Source: a virus
IMG/VR virus record: IMGVR_UViG_3300037247_000451
Coordinates: 1-32,706 of that record
Length of the DNA: 32,706 nucleotides
Strand: one strand, 5' to 3'
Part shown: piece after piece, positions 6,701 to 15,055 of the stretch
Numbering within the stretch: the stretch's first letter is position 1
Layout: each line of letters opens with the position of its first letter
Notes under the pieces: generated by a model
Told to the model about the DNA's origin: nothing
What the model saw: the letters and a program-made list of their open reading frames with translations, nothing else
Databases searched by the model: none
Made by a program: the position numbers and the translations under genes

Positions 6701-6727
6701 CACCCCCGGAGTATCAGTCCGAGGGTG
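6701..6727 (-). terminator. Stem-loop between lysis genes and early promoter
   Basis: CACCCTCGG, a nine-base loop and CCGGGGGTG form a nine-base-pair stem with one G-T pair. It lies after the holin gene and ends eight bases before the -35 box of the next promoter. No U-run follows, so it is not a classical intrinsic terminator. It could be a weak or Rho-assisted terminator, or an operator beside the promoter. Confidence 0.45.
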
Positions 6728-6781
6728 AGGGCCGGTAAGCATGCACGGTTTTCACCGCCACACTCTGTCAGCGTACCAGAG

Positions 6782-7003
6782 TCAGTCGATGGCGCTAGGC
6801 GAGCCAGTCGCACCCACACGAATAGTCGTCAGTGAGGTCAGCACCGAAAGCAAGCCACCGGCGCCGGCCGCTCCCAGTAACAGCATGAAGTCCATCGCGA
6901 ACAGGTCGAGGACTTCCGATGCACCAAGAGCAAGGATCACCGCTTGGGCTCCGCTCTTAATCGCCCGTTCGCTGGTCTCTCGCCAGAATCTCCAAGTGAA
7001 CAT
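6782..7003 (-). CDS. r1t-type holin
   Basis: The 73-residue product starts MFTWRFWRETSERAIKSGAQ and has two hydrophobic segments, about residues 17-36 and 39-57 (LLLGAAGAGGLLSVLTSL). It ends with a short polar tail. The FW-E-ERAIK-AQ opening and the AA--GGLLSVLTSL helix are typical of the r1t holin family. It would form membrane lesions that release the endolysin. The ATG at 7003 has AAAGGAGAG just upstream; a GTG at 7075 would add 24 residues but has a poorer site. Confidence 0.85.
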   Translation of the reverse strand: MFTWRFWRETSERAIKSGAQAVILALGASEVLDLFAMDFMLLLGAAGAGGLLSVLTSLTTIRVGATGSPSAID

Positions 7004-7081
7004 TATTCTCTCCTTTGATTGTGTGCTCGGATTCGTTCCGAACAGGACTCTGTAAAGTTTCGGTCCCCGGACCACGGGTCA

Positions 7082-7486
7082 TCACCTATCACCGAGGCCG
7101 ACGAAATCTCGGAGAGCGTCGATCCGTTCCTTTAATACCGTGCTCTGGACGATGGCTTCAGAACGGATCAGATTTCCTTGCGCTCGAAGTTCACCCTCTA
7201 GAGCATCCAGTTGATTTTGGAAAGATTCTCCTTGACTCTGGTCACGTTCTGCGCTGAGAGCGTCGGCTGCCTCAATGAGTACTTTGAGAGTGGCATCTTC
7301 AGTCTGCAACTGCTTGTCCAGGGTTTCCAACTGGCGTTCGATGACCATGATTTCCCGATCCAGGCGGTCACCTAGAGCATCAATCGAACCCTGAATCGGA
7401 AGGATGATCGCTCCAATGCCACTGATGAGAGCCACCAGCCCGATGATGCTGCCGATGATACGGGTACCGTTGGATGTCTCAGCCAT
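7082..7486 (-). CDS. Membrane-anchored coiled-coil protein of the lysis cassette
   Basis: The 134-residue protein has one N-terminal membrane segment (about residues 9-31, RIIGSIIGLVALISGIGAII). A long heptad-patterned region follows, containing DREIMVIERQLETLDKQLQT and LEGELRAQGNLIRSE. Such a layout resembles accessory lysis proteins (XhlA-like) or spanin-like factors, but I cannot assign a family. It is coupled to the endolysin gene by a TGATG overlap and lies between endolysin and holin. Confidence 0.7.
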   Translation of the reverse strand: MAETSNGTRIIGSIIGLVALISGIGAIILPIQGSIDALGDRLDREIMVIERQLETLDKQLQTEDATLKVLIEAADALSAERDQSQGESFQNQLDALEGELRAQGNLIRSEAIVQSTVLKERIDALRDFVGLGDR

Positions 7487-8337
7487 CAGGGAAGTTCCAC
7501 CTCACCAGTAATGACCAGCTTACCTGATGGTCCTCTCGGTCCCTTGGGGCCAGTCGCACCTTTGGCTCCGGCATCACCCTTCGCTCCAGTCGTACCCTTG
7601 GGCCCAGGGTCGCCTTTGTCGCCCTTGGGTCCCTGGGCACCGCTGGCGGCTATGAACTTGACGTTGAGAGAGAGGGCTTCGCCAGGTCCGATGACGGGAT
7701 CACCGGGACTGAACTTGGCTAAGACCCTGGCGGTCTCGTCACCGAACTTGCCGTACCCGTCGGTGCCAGCAGGGTTGAAGGTCGGGTCAAGGGTTTTGAG
7801 GATACGCTGCCAGTACTCAACCCAAGGACCTTTGTCGCCTTTCTTTATGAACATGTCATCTTCTCCTAGTGTTATCGAGGTTTGAGTTCCTATGTCCCAA
7901 GGGGTGTCATCGGTCTGGTTGATCCGGTAAACGGAAACGTGGACATGAGACGAATGCGGATTCGGGCCCGAGTAGGAACGCCACGTATAGGGAAGCCCGT
8001 TGGGGTGGTTGTACGACGAGTACATGCGCTCCTCGTGGATCACGTATTTGATCCTCGGGTCACGGGACAGCCTGACGGCTTCTGCCACAGTAAAAGCGTC
8101 ATCTTCGATCACTTCACCAATATCCCCGGCACGCACGTCGCCATTCGCATCGGGGGTGTGATCCGATTTGGGACTGTTGAGATAGTGGCCTTGACCGGCG
8201 GCGGTCCCGTCCGCCGGATGACTAACCGGATAGGCAGTGTCCACTTGAATGAGCAGTTGGGTAAGTGAAGGGACGGTCTGCCACGCCCGTCGAACATCGT
8301 CCGTGTAGGTGACTGTACCAGTGAGTCGCCATCTCAT
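7486..8337 (-). CDS. Endolysin: M15-like peptidase, peptidoglycan-binding domain, collagen-like tail
   Basis: Three parts are visible in 283 residues. Residues 25-140 look like a VanY/M15-type metallopeptidase: SDHTP with His60, VRAGDIGE with Asp72, and PHSSHVHVSV with His131 and His133 as zinc ligands. Residues 162-210 form a peptidoglycan-binding module (KKGDKGPWVEYWQRILKTL, then YGKFGDETARVLAKF). Residues 233-270 are an uninterrupted run of about 13 Gly-X-Y triplets (GPKGDKGDPGPKGTTGAKGD), a collagen-like segment, before a short end. The enzyme would cleave cell-wall peptides. It overlaps its neighbours at ATGA and TGATG junctions. The collagen-like tail is atypical for an endolysin; a virion-associated lysin is an alternative. 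Confidence 0.85.
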   Translation of the reverse strand: MRWRLTGTVTYTDDVRRAWQTVPSLTQLLIQVDTAYPVSHPADGTAAGQGHYLNSPKSDHTPDANGDVRAGDIGEVIEDDAFTVAEAVRLSRDPRIKYVIHEERMYSSYNHPNGLPYTWRSYSGPNPHSSHVHVSVYRINQTDDTPWDIGTQTSITLGEDDMFIKKGDKGPWVEYWQRILKTLDPTFNPAGTDGYGKFGDETARVLAKFSPGDPVIGPGEALSLNVKFIAASGAQGPKGDKGDPGPKGTTGAKGDAGAKGATGPKGPRGPSGKLVITGEVELP

Positions 8338-8846
8338 TTCAATAGTTCTGCTTGTGTCATGGTGCAGGTGACTTCGATACTGGCGTTGGCTGTTCCCAGT
8401 TGACCAGTGAGTACAAAGGTGAGGGCGTCGGACGTCATTTCTGTGGCTGTGCCATAGCCGGTAACTATTTCACCATCAGTGCTGTGGTTAGCGAATGTTT
8501 CCGCGTCGGCGTCTGATATTTGGAGGGTGCCTCTGATTCGTTGGGTATCTGCTGCTGTTGCCAGGAGTTCGACTTCCATATCCCATTTGCGTCGGTTGGC
8601 GCTCTGAGCCAACGACAACGCTGCTGTGGTGAGAATGGTGGTGGTTCCCAATTTCACTTTGAAGGTAAGGGTCGCCGCCGCTCCGGTGTTGTTGAGGAAT
8701 TCGCCGGCCATTTTGACCCTTATCGACTGTTCTGCGAACTCCAGGCCGTAGGCGGGAACGTCGAAGTTGACCAGGTCAGTTTCGGTGATCGAATTATTGA
8801 TCGTGACCGTGGCGATCTTCGACACGAGTTTTATTACGTTGCTCAT
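8334..8846 (-). CDS. Virion structural protein, jelly-roll-like (170 aa)
   Basis: The sequence is almost all beta: IATVTINNSITETDLVNFDV, then EQSIRVKMAGEFLNNTGAAA and the C-terminal SIEVTCTMTQAELLK. This alternating pattern with Ala/Thr/Gly-rich turns is common in phage tail-tip appendage or fibre-head proteins. It is the last gene before the endolysin and the end of the tail module. No receptor is identifiable. Confidence 0.65.
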   Translation of the reverse strand: MSNVIKLVSKIATVTINNSITETDLVNFDVPAYGLEFAEQSIRVKMAGEFLNNTGAAATLTFKVKLGTTTILTTAALSLAQSANRRKWDMEVELLATAADTQRIRGTLQISDADAETFANHSTDGEIVTGYGTATEMTSDALTFVLTGQLGTANASIEVTCTMTQAELLK

Positions 8847-9562
8847 AAGACGCTCAGGGTGAAGTCGTCACCGTCGATGTAAGTGGCGGCAATATCGCCT
8901 ATGTCGTATGTCCATGATGCGGTGCAATAGACAGTATCAGCCGGGGCGACCATTTGAATAGTGTGGAGGACATAGGAGGTGGTCATTACTAGACCGTTGC
9001 CTGTCACCTGGCCGTTGAACCCGCCGTCTTTGTCTTTGAGAGTGAGCGTGAGATCTACAGTCGGTGGGGTCCCGCCGATGTCGCTGGCTGTGAAGTAACC
9101 GCCCCAAGTGACAAGATCACTGGGGTCGACTCGCGCGGTGTACTGCCGTGAGATCCACGCGGCGAAACCCAAGTCGCACATTTCGTCTTGCAGCCAGTGA
9201 GCAGACAAACCGGGGGAAACAGATGCTTTGGTGCCATCATCGTCCTGCCACCGGAGATGGTAGGTGTCTGACCTGGAGTTGGAACTGGAAACGATACATT
9301 CGATGCTTGAGATGGGTGGACCCTGTAACCACAGGTTCGACCCAGGTGCTCCTGAACTATCAGATGGCCATATCGGTCCGGCGGTGACGTAAGTTGGGAT
9401 TTCGTCGCCGTTGGGTCCGCCAGTATGAACCGATATTTGGCTTTCTAATCCGGGGTCGCTGATGGTCTCCCCAGTGAACCGCGGTTTGCTACACGGCGCT
9501 CCTCTCCGTGGCGGTGTCGAAGCGAAGGACGGAGTCCCGACCCGGAGACGAGTGAACGTCAT
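8843..9562 (-). CDS. Minor tail protein (239 aa)
   Basis: The start MTFTRLRVGTPSFASTPPRR is set by an ATGA overlap with the upstream tail gene. The body is beta-rich, with Trp-containing strands (LVTWGGYFTASDIGG) and repeated Asp/Gly turns, as in tail-tip or baseplate accessory proteins. Position after two other minor tail genes supports a role in the tail tip. No enzyme motif is seen. Confidence 0.6.
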   Translation of the reverse strand: MTFTRLRVGTPSFASTPPRRGAPCSKPRFTGETISDPGLESQISVHTGGPNGDEIPTYVTAGPIWPSDSSGAPGSNLWLQGPPISSIECIVSSSNSRSDTYHLRWQDDDGTKASVSPGLSAHWLQDEMCDLGFAAWISRQYTARVDPSDLVTWGGYFTASDIGGTPPTVDLTLTLKDKDGGFNGQVTGNGLVMTTSYVLHTIQMVAPADTVYCTASWTYDIGDIAATYIDGDDFTLSVL

Positions 9563-10668
9563 GCTACTGTCTCCCAATTCACATAGCGGGTCAGGTCTAT
9601 CCAGTCATCTGACGTGGACGTAGTATCGGGCCGGTAGTAGATGCCCATGCCGTCGGCGACCGGCCATGACGCTTCCAGGAGCCTGGTCTTTTTCGGCCAT
9701 ATTGTCTGACCCCGAAACCAGACTTCGTTGCTGGTATCGACAAACCCTGACGGTGGGTCATAAATCCAGAACATGTCACCCACCTCAAGGTTGCCGCCGG
9801 TTATTTCGTACTGATCGGTATCGACCTCCTGCTCGTCATTGACTGCACGAAGGGCGAGTTCGTTGGTCATATAGTTGGTGACGGACACAGTCGCAGTGCT
9901 CGGTTTTGACACAACAGCGGAACGAAGGAGAGCATTACCGTGGATGTCCTGATACGAATGTGCAATGGTGGTCGAATCAACCAAGGTGAACGTACCATCA
10001 GGCTGTTCGTCAAGGATCAGGAGCTTGGTGGCGAATTCGTAGGCGTCGCGGCGAGTGACTAACCGTCGGGAAGGTACCCCATCATATGTGGGATCTGAAC
10101 CCCAGTCTTGACGGACGACTACTACGGTCGGTGATGTGTAGACATACACTTCGTCTCTGGTCGTTTTGGAAGCGTCGATGGTCCCGTTGGGGTTGACCCG
10201 AAAGTGGGCGTCGAGGTCAGTCATCACCGTTCGAATCACGGAAATCGGGGTTTCCCATTGGAACAGCCCGGTATAACTATTGAGGCCGGTGGTAGTAATG
10301 GTCCCTTGAATGATCGCGTCGGGTAAGACACCGGTCGTGGTTTGGAGCACAGCGGACAAGGCTGCTGAACTGAACGACTTTTCTGTTTCGATGATCGGCC
10401 CTTTACCGTCGGTGTCGCCTAGATACCAACCCATTCCCTGCCCACGGATGAACAGTCCACCGTCCATCCACTCTGTCTCTAGGACCACACCGGCATACCG
10501 GGCGGCTGACAGAAGATTGGCGTCAGCCACCAACGCTGGCGGATTGACATGCTGTGGGGTGATAACCAGATTGCCGAATTCGGCGATCTGTTCTAACAAG
10601 TCGTAAGGAGCCGATGTTCTGAGGGGAACGTGAAATGAGCCGGGATTCATGTAATGCTCAGTAATCAT
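9559..10668 (-). CDS. Tail tip/hub protein (siphovirus Gp37-like)
   Basis: The 369-residue product starts MITEHYMNPGSFHVPLRTSA and contains LLSAARYAGVVLETEWMDGG, LFIRGQGMGWYLGD and RTVMTDLDAHFRVNPNGTID. These read like the siphovirus Gp37-like (ReqiPepy6-type) tail family, which forms the hub below the distal tail protein. The latter part has YEITGGNLEVGDMFWIYDPP, typical of a late beta domain of that family. An ATGA overlap with the upstream gene sets the start. Assignment is from sequence pattern and position. Confidence 0.65.
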   Translation of the reverse strand: MITEHYMNPGSFHVPLRTSAPYDLLEQIAEFGNLVITPQHVNPPALVADANLLSAARYAGVVLETEWMDGGLFIRGQGMGWYLGDTDGKGPIIETEKSFSSAALSAVLQTTTGVLPDAIIQGTITTTGLNSYTGLFQWETPISVIRTVMTDLDAHFRVNPNGTIDASKTTRDEVYVYTSPTVVVVRQDWGSDPTYDGVPSRRLVTRRDAYEFATKLLILDEQPDGTFTLVDSTTIAHSYQDIHGNALLRSAVVSKPSTATVSVTNYMTNELALRAVNDEQEVDTDQYEITGGNLEVGDMFWIYDPPSGFVDTSNEVWFRGQTIWPKKTRLLEASWPVADGMGIYYRPDTTSTSDDWIDLTRYVNWETVA

Positions 10669-11921
10669 CTGCGCACGGCTCGAACTACTTCTGCGAACGC
10701 TCCCAAATACTGGAGACACTGGTCGGCTGCTTGATCGTTAGATGATGCTCCCGACCCGCCGATTTCGCTGCCTAAGAAGAAGTCGAAAGTCTTGGTGGAG
10801 GCGAAGTCCAGCCCTCCGTTTGTGGTGTCTTTCGTCGTGGATTTTGATGAGCCCATGACGTATCGGTTACCATCACCGTCGTTGCTGGTGGCTCGCAACG
10901 CCACCGCTGAGGAAGCTCCAGTGGGAGTGATGGCTGTGGACGATTCACTAGAATCTCGATCTAATGACCATGTGGTAGCTGGCCCACTCCAAGTGAAATA
11001 GGCGGAGACGGACAGCGAACCGCGACGGAGAGTCAGGTCGAGGACATGACGGTGGACAGTGGCCGGGGATTCGTCGGCATCACGCACCAGCCGAATGGTG
11101 ACCACTTCAGCAGTGTTGCGGATGATCGACACATAGTGCCATTCGGGGATGCGGTCGGTGGTGGCGTATTTGATGTTGTAGGTGACCGCGTCGTATGCGG
11201 ACCCATCCCAGTGGGAGACGATGATCCGCCCGTCTGAACTGCCGCCACCGCCAGGTGTCACCTTTACCAGCTTGTTGCCGATTTCCCAGGTGCCCGGCGT
11301 GTTCGGAGCATCGAGACCGGAACGGGTATAGCTGTTGACACTGATATAACAGCCGCCGTCGTAGTAGTTGCCAGGGTCTATTGCCCACTTCGGATCGACC
11401 GTAGTATCCAGGTCCAGAATCACCGGGATCGCTCCGTCTTCCGTGGTGCGGGTCCACGCAGTTGGAGACCCGGATGACCCACCGTCATAGGCAAGCGCAC
11501 CGAATGGAGGCGAATGCCAGAATTGGACTTCACCAACGACGAGTCCGTGATTGTTGGCGATGAGAGCGCCAGTTAGCAGCGACTGATGCTCGACTTGTCC
11601 GGTTCCGCCGACTCGGCGAGTACCGAGGCTGAATGGAAGGTAACCATCAGCGATAAGCGATCCTCGTGATGCTCTGATCTGCACCATGTTGATTTCATAG
11701 AAACCGTCAAGCGACGACTCTCCTGTGTAGGTGATAGGGACGAGAAGTCCAACCTGTTGTTCGAGTTCAGTCCGTATGTACAGGGCGTCGGCCAACGTCG
11801 CTTGTCCTATGTGCCCTGTAATGGTATGTCCAAATTCTCCGACCGTCGCCGATGTTTGCCATCTGGTCGGGGCTGCGAGGGTGGCTTCGACACCGACACG
11901 GCCCACGGTGAGAGTACCCAT
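10665..11921 (-). CDS. Minor tail protein, distal-tail-like (418 aa)
   Basis: This gene directly follows the tape measure gene (TGATG overlap), the place of distal tail proteins in siphoviruses. The N-terminal 120 residues have EFGHTITGHIGQATLADALY and IRTELEQQVGLLVPITYTGE, typical of a distal-tail beta-sandwich preamble. A middle domain of about 230 residues is LamG-like (EWHYVSIIRNTAEVVTIRLV). A Ser/Gly/Thr-rich end follows, and the extreme C-terminus is helical. It may combine tail-tip assembly with glycan binding. Confidence 0.6.
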   Translation of the reverse strand: MGTLTVGRVGVEATLAAPTRWQTSATVGEFGHTITGHIGQATLADALYIRTELEQQVGLLVPITYTGESSLDGFYEINMVQIRASRGSLIADGYLPFSLGTRRVGGTGQVEHQSLLTGALIANNHGLVVGEVQFWHSPPFGALAYDGGSSGSPTAWTRTTEDGAIPVILDLDTTVDPKWAIDPGNYYDGGCYISVNSYTRSGLDAPNTPGTWEIGNKLVKVTPGGGGSSDGRIIVSHWDGSAYDAVTYNIKYATTDRIPEWHYVSIIRNTAEVVTIRLVRDADESPATVHRHVLDLTLRRGSLSVSAYFTWSGPATTWSLDRDSSESSTAITPTGASSAVALRATSNDGDGNRYVMGSSKSTTKDTTNGGLDFASTKTFDFFLGSEIGGSGASSNDQAADQCLQYLGAFAEVVRAVRR

Positions 11922-13837
11922 CAGCGGACTAGGTCACGGGAACGACGGGTCAACATCCGCTCGATTTCAACGGCCAGTTGCACTGCATCCCCGACGAACC
12001 CGTTGACGGTAATGCTGATAGGCGGGTCTGCTGGGGCGTCATCGATGACGGTACTCGCTCCGTTGCCTCCCTGGTCATGAGCCGGGTTGCGGATCTCCTC
12101 ACCACCGAGAACCCTGGCTAATACCTCTTGGCCTCGGGGAGCGTTGATCCGACCGCCGGTGTGTCGAGTAAGGCGGGGATGTGCAGGGTCAGGAATTGGT
12201 CCGGTCAATCCCAGCCACTCCGCACGGACATCAACGGAGAACAATCTATCGCTGAGGTTGGCTTGGATCGTATCGAAGACACCGAAGATCTCATCAATAA
12301 CATCATCGGGAACTCCCAACCCCCGAAACATGTTTCTCGCTGCTTCTCCGGTCGGGTTGATCCCCTCCGCTACTAGCTCATCGAAGGTGGTCCTCAGATC
12401 GAAAAGGACATCAGCCCGTTCCATGACTGCATCTACAAACTCAGGCGAATCCCGGGTGAATTTATCCTCAGCTTCAATGACGGCTTGCTCGGCTTCTTCT
12501 AGGTCTCGGGTGAGTCTGGTGATTCTGAACAGCGGGTTATGGACTTCAAGAAGAGCATCACGTTTGCGTTTGACGGCCTCTGCCGCCTCATCCAACGCCT
12601 CGGCTTGTTCCTTTTCGGCCTCAGTTAATTCTTCTGCTGCATCGGTAGTTTCTTCGGTAGCCCCAGCAAGACGACCTTGTTGAGCAGCCAGACGTCTGGC
12701 TTCCGCTCTGAGTTGAGCTGCTGACTTCTTCTGATCGTTGAGAATGCCCGTCAAGGTTTCGGCTTGAGCCCCGGTTAGCTTACCCTCCTCGCGGAGACGA
12801 GCCACGTTGTCGATGAGTTGGTCAAGTTCCTCGTTAGTCAGTTCCGACTCTTCCATGATTGCTCGGATACCTTCAGCGAAGCTGCCACTAGGACCGAATG
12901 GGAGAGCCCGGAGGATCGAGCCGAAGAAACGAGTGGATTCGGAAAGGTCGGTGATCGCTTTGTCGGCCAGCTCAACGCTACCAACTTCAAAACCAGTCAC
13001 CCCCGAGAGTCGTTGCAGTTCGCTGATCTGGCCGAAAAGAACTGGGATGTCACGGGCCAACGATGCCAACACAGGCAGAAGTCCCATGCCGATGCTCTCA
13101 GTGATCTCATCGAATGACCGAGCGATCTTGTCCGAATCGTCCGCAGCAGCTTTCGCAGTCCCACCAAGTTGAGACTCCAACTCACCAAGGATGATCGTCT
13201 GCGCCTCAAGCAAGTTGCCTGATCGGGCCAGATCCTTAATCATGTCCTGCTGAGATTTGGAGAAGGTCAATCCAGCACGAGACAGCGCACCCATTTGACT
13301 GATCGGATCGTTGAGAGCCTTGCCCAATTGGAGAGCACCCGATTTGGCATCGGTACCCATCGTCGCTGAAATGTCCAACACCAGAGCAGCCGTTCGATCG
13401 AAAACGTCATTACCCTCACCGAGTTCGTTACGCAGATTCTTGAAGGTGAGCAACACATTTTGCGATTCGGTGACCAGAGCCTTGTCGAACCCGGTGAGGA
13501 TTGACGATTGACGAGCCATCTCCTTCAATTCCTCGGCGGTGACGTTGGCGGCCCCGCCGGTCTGTTTGATGACTTGTTCGGTGATGGCGTACGCCGAGTT
13601 CATCCGCTCGGCTCGGTCAATAGCAACCTTGGCGATAGCTCCCATCGCCACTGCGGCAACCGTCACCCCGATCCTGATCTTGGCGGCGTTGGCTCGTAGG
13701 CTCTGAGTCATCCGTGAACCAGAAGTCTTGACCTCCTTCTCGGACGCTCTGAGTTTTTTGTCCAGGTCGGTCTTGTCGCCAACGATATGAACCTTGACCC
13801 GGTTGGTACCACCACCACCGAATCCGCCGAAGACCAT
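11921..13837 (-). CDS. Tail tape measure protein
   Basis: The 638-residue protein begins MVFGGFGGGGTNRVKVHIVG, has a hydrophobic helix at about residues 55-77 (VTVAAVAMGAIAKVAI) and a phage tail tape-measure core (FKNLRNELGEGNDVFDRTAA, then LGKALNDPISQMGALSRAG). A long coiled-coil section follows (residues about 400-440, ELTEAEKEQAEALDEAAEAV). By the usual rule of about 0.15 nm per residue the tail would be near 95 nm. It starts in a TAATG overlap with the chaperone gene. No muralytic domain is visible. Confidence 0.92.
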   Translation of the reverse strand: MVFGGFGGGGTNRVKVHIVGDKTDLDKKLRASEKEVKTSGSRMTQSLRANAAKIRIGVTVAAVAMGAIAKVAIDRAERMNSAYAITEQVIKQTGGAANVTAEELKEMARQSSILTGFDKALVTESQNVLLTFKNLRNELGEGNDVFDRTAALVLDISATMGTDAKSGALQLGKALNDPISQMGALSRAGLTFSKSQQDMIKDLARSGNLLEAQTIILGELESQLGGTAKAAADDSDKIARSFDEITESIGMGLLPVLASLARDIPVLFGQISELQRLSGVTGFEVGSVELADKAITDLSESTRFFGSILRALPFGPSGSFAEGIRAIMEESELTNEELDQLIDNVARLREEGKLTGAQAETLTGILNDQKKSAAQLRAEARRLAAQQGRLAGATEETTDAAEELTEAEKEQAEALDEAAEAVKRKRDALLEVHNPLFRITRLTRDLEEAEQAVIEAEDKFTRDSPEFVDAVMERADVLFDLRTTFDELVAEGINPTGEAARNMFRGLGVPDDVIDEIFGVFDTIQANLSDRLFSVDVRAEWLGLTGPIPDPAHPRLTRHTGGRINAPRGQEVLARVLGGEEIRNPAHDQGGNGASTVIDDAPADPPISITVNGFVGDAVQLAVEIERMLTRRSRDLVR

Positions 13838-14181
13838 TACTCCTCCTCCAATGACTCAGAGGCAGCAGCGAGCGAAGTTTCCATTTCAGGATCTAGCTCG
13901 ACCATGAACTCGGATAGCTCGCCCCAATCGAGATCGACATCATCGAAGGCGAACGGCGGGTTATCCCAATCAGGAGACCCGTCGGCCAAAGCACGAATCA
14001 GATTGACGTAGAGGATCGCTTTGGCCGCAGCGATGACCCACTCGCCGTCACCAAGACGGGCGAGGGCATCCGCCCCGCACAGGTTGATAACCCTCGCCAC
14101 GTCAAGAGGATCAGTAAGGGCAAGCCCTACATCGATCCGACGAGTCTCCCCGTCGGCCTCTATGTCAAGAACCAACTCCAT
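13837..14181 (-). CDS. Tail assembly chaperone
   Basis: The acidic 114-residue protein lies between the major tail genes and the tape measure gene, the invariant place for tail assembly chaperones. It has an N-terminal beta part (MELVLDIEADGETRRIDVGL), a central helical part with VARVINLCGADALARLGDGE, and an acidic C-terminus (LAAASESLEEE). Most siphoviruses make a longer form by ribosomal frameshift; here the tape measure start overlaps the stop codon, leaving no separate downstream frame for one. Confidence 0.75.
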   Translation of the reverse strand: MELVLDIEADGETRRIDVGLALTDPLDVARVINLCGADALARLGDGEWVIAAAKAILYVNLIRALADGSPDWDNPPFAFDDVDLDWGELSEFMVELDPEMETSLAAASESLEEE

Positions 14182-14187
14182 TCGGCA

Positions 14188-14595
14188 TCATGCCCAAGTG
14201 GGTACGACACCAGTTGCCAGCACGCCAGGCGCCGAGAACGTAAACGACCCATCACCGGCACGAGTCAAGGCGTAATCGGTGAACAGGTATTCACCGGGCA
14301 ATGTCTGACTGGACACGGTGAGTGTGACAGTACGGACCACCGAAGTAGAGGGGACTGTCTTAAACACATCGTGAGACTGGTCGGCTGCGGGGTTGAAGAC
14401 TCCGTTGAGGTCCACCGAGGCATCCGCCAAAAGCAGCAACCTCTCCATTGCCGACTTGTCGATACCGGTCACATCCTGTACCCCACGAGGGGTCGAAATC
14501 GAGATGTTGGTGAAGTCGTTTTTGATGGTCTTGGGGGCTCCTGCTGAGTCGTCTACTGTGGCTGCCGTCCAGCCTAAGCCTGTTTCCTTTGCCAT
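14188..14595 (-). CDS. Second, shorter major-tail-like protein
   Basis: The 135-residue product shares a diagnostic segment with the 253-residue tail protein at 15056-15817: VTGIDKSAMERLLLLADASV here against VTGIDKSAVERLGGKRDGGM there, then FNPAADQSHDVFKTVPS against FNVATDQAHPTLSTLPT. It lacks the C-terminal extension of about 110 residues. It is therefore a paralogue, perhaps a tail-tube subunit or minor variant. A ribosome-binding site AAAGGAG precedes the ATG. Confidence 0.75.
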   Translation of the reverse strand: MAKETGLGWTAATVDDSAGAPKTIKNDFTNISISTPRGVQDVTGIDKSAMERLLLLADASVDLNGVFNPAADQSHDVFKTVPSTSVVRTVTLTVSSQTLPGEYLFTDYALTRAGDGSFTFSAPGVLATGVVPTWA

Positions 14596-14608
14596 TTCTG
14601 GCTCCTTT

Positions 14609-15055
14609 CTATTGTCGTCTTGCTAGTTGATCTTGGTGCTCACCGAAGTCGTTGACCCATGAGTCAGGCGACCCGTGAGTGAACCGTTCCCCGATCCGTT
14701 GCCGCCAGTCGCCTCGCTGCACCATGAAGAACGCCTCACGGTCCAACGGGATACGATGGGCTTCATCACCAGACGAGAAACAGGTCTGACCGGCTCCGAA
14801 GGTGAACTCGGTGATGCCGTGTTCGTTGAACGTCTCGGTGAATCCTCGGCCTGACTCCCGACGGATGTAGTACGCCTGAGCTTGTCCCTTGTCGTCTGAT
14901 TCGTCAACGAAGGTCTGCCATCCGCTGATATGAGCCTGGCATTCGACCTCCTCACAGGTCGCTTTGCGCCAGTGGGTCGCCATCGGACGGGCAATCTCGT
15001 AGGTCTTGTATGCAGAGATCGGGCCTTGAGGCTGGATGCGGTTGAGAGGTTTCAT
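14609..15055 (-). CDS. Conserved phage protein between the two tail proteins (148 aa)
   Basis: The product starts MKPLNRIQPQGPISAYKTYE and includes MATHWRKATCEEVECQAHIS, a Cys pair with His and Trp, and then GITEFTFGAGQTCFSSGDEA. It resembles a conserved family of actinophage proteins in the tail region with a HWR-ATCEEVEC signature; I know no function for it. Four Cys residues could bind metal. It starts directly after the stop of the longer tail gene. Confidence 0.65.
   Translation of the reverse strand: MKPLNRIQPQGPISAYKTYEIARPMATHWRKATCEEVECQAHISGWQTFVDESDDKGQAQAYYIRRESGRGFTETFNEHGITEFTFGAGQTCFSSGDEAHRIPLDREAFFMVQRGDWRQRIGERFTHGSPDSWVNDFGEHQDQLARRQ

Noticed and set aside
7004-7075. A GTG start giving the holin 24 more residues
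   Set aside because: The extra residues are polar and unlike the family, and the ATG at 7003 has a much better ribosome-binding site.
12087-12683. Long plus-strand open frame (198 codons) inside the tape measure region
   Set aside because: It is antisense to the tape measure gene, is Ser/Arg rich as expected of a reversed Ala/Glu/Leu-rich coding sequence, and has no ribosome-binding site or family resemblance.
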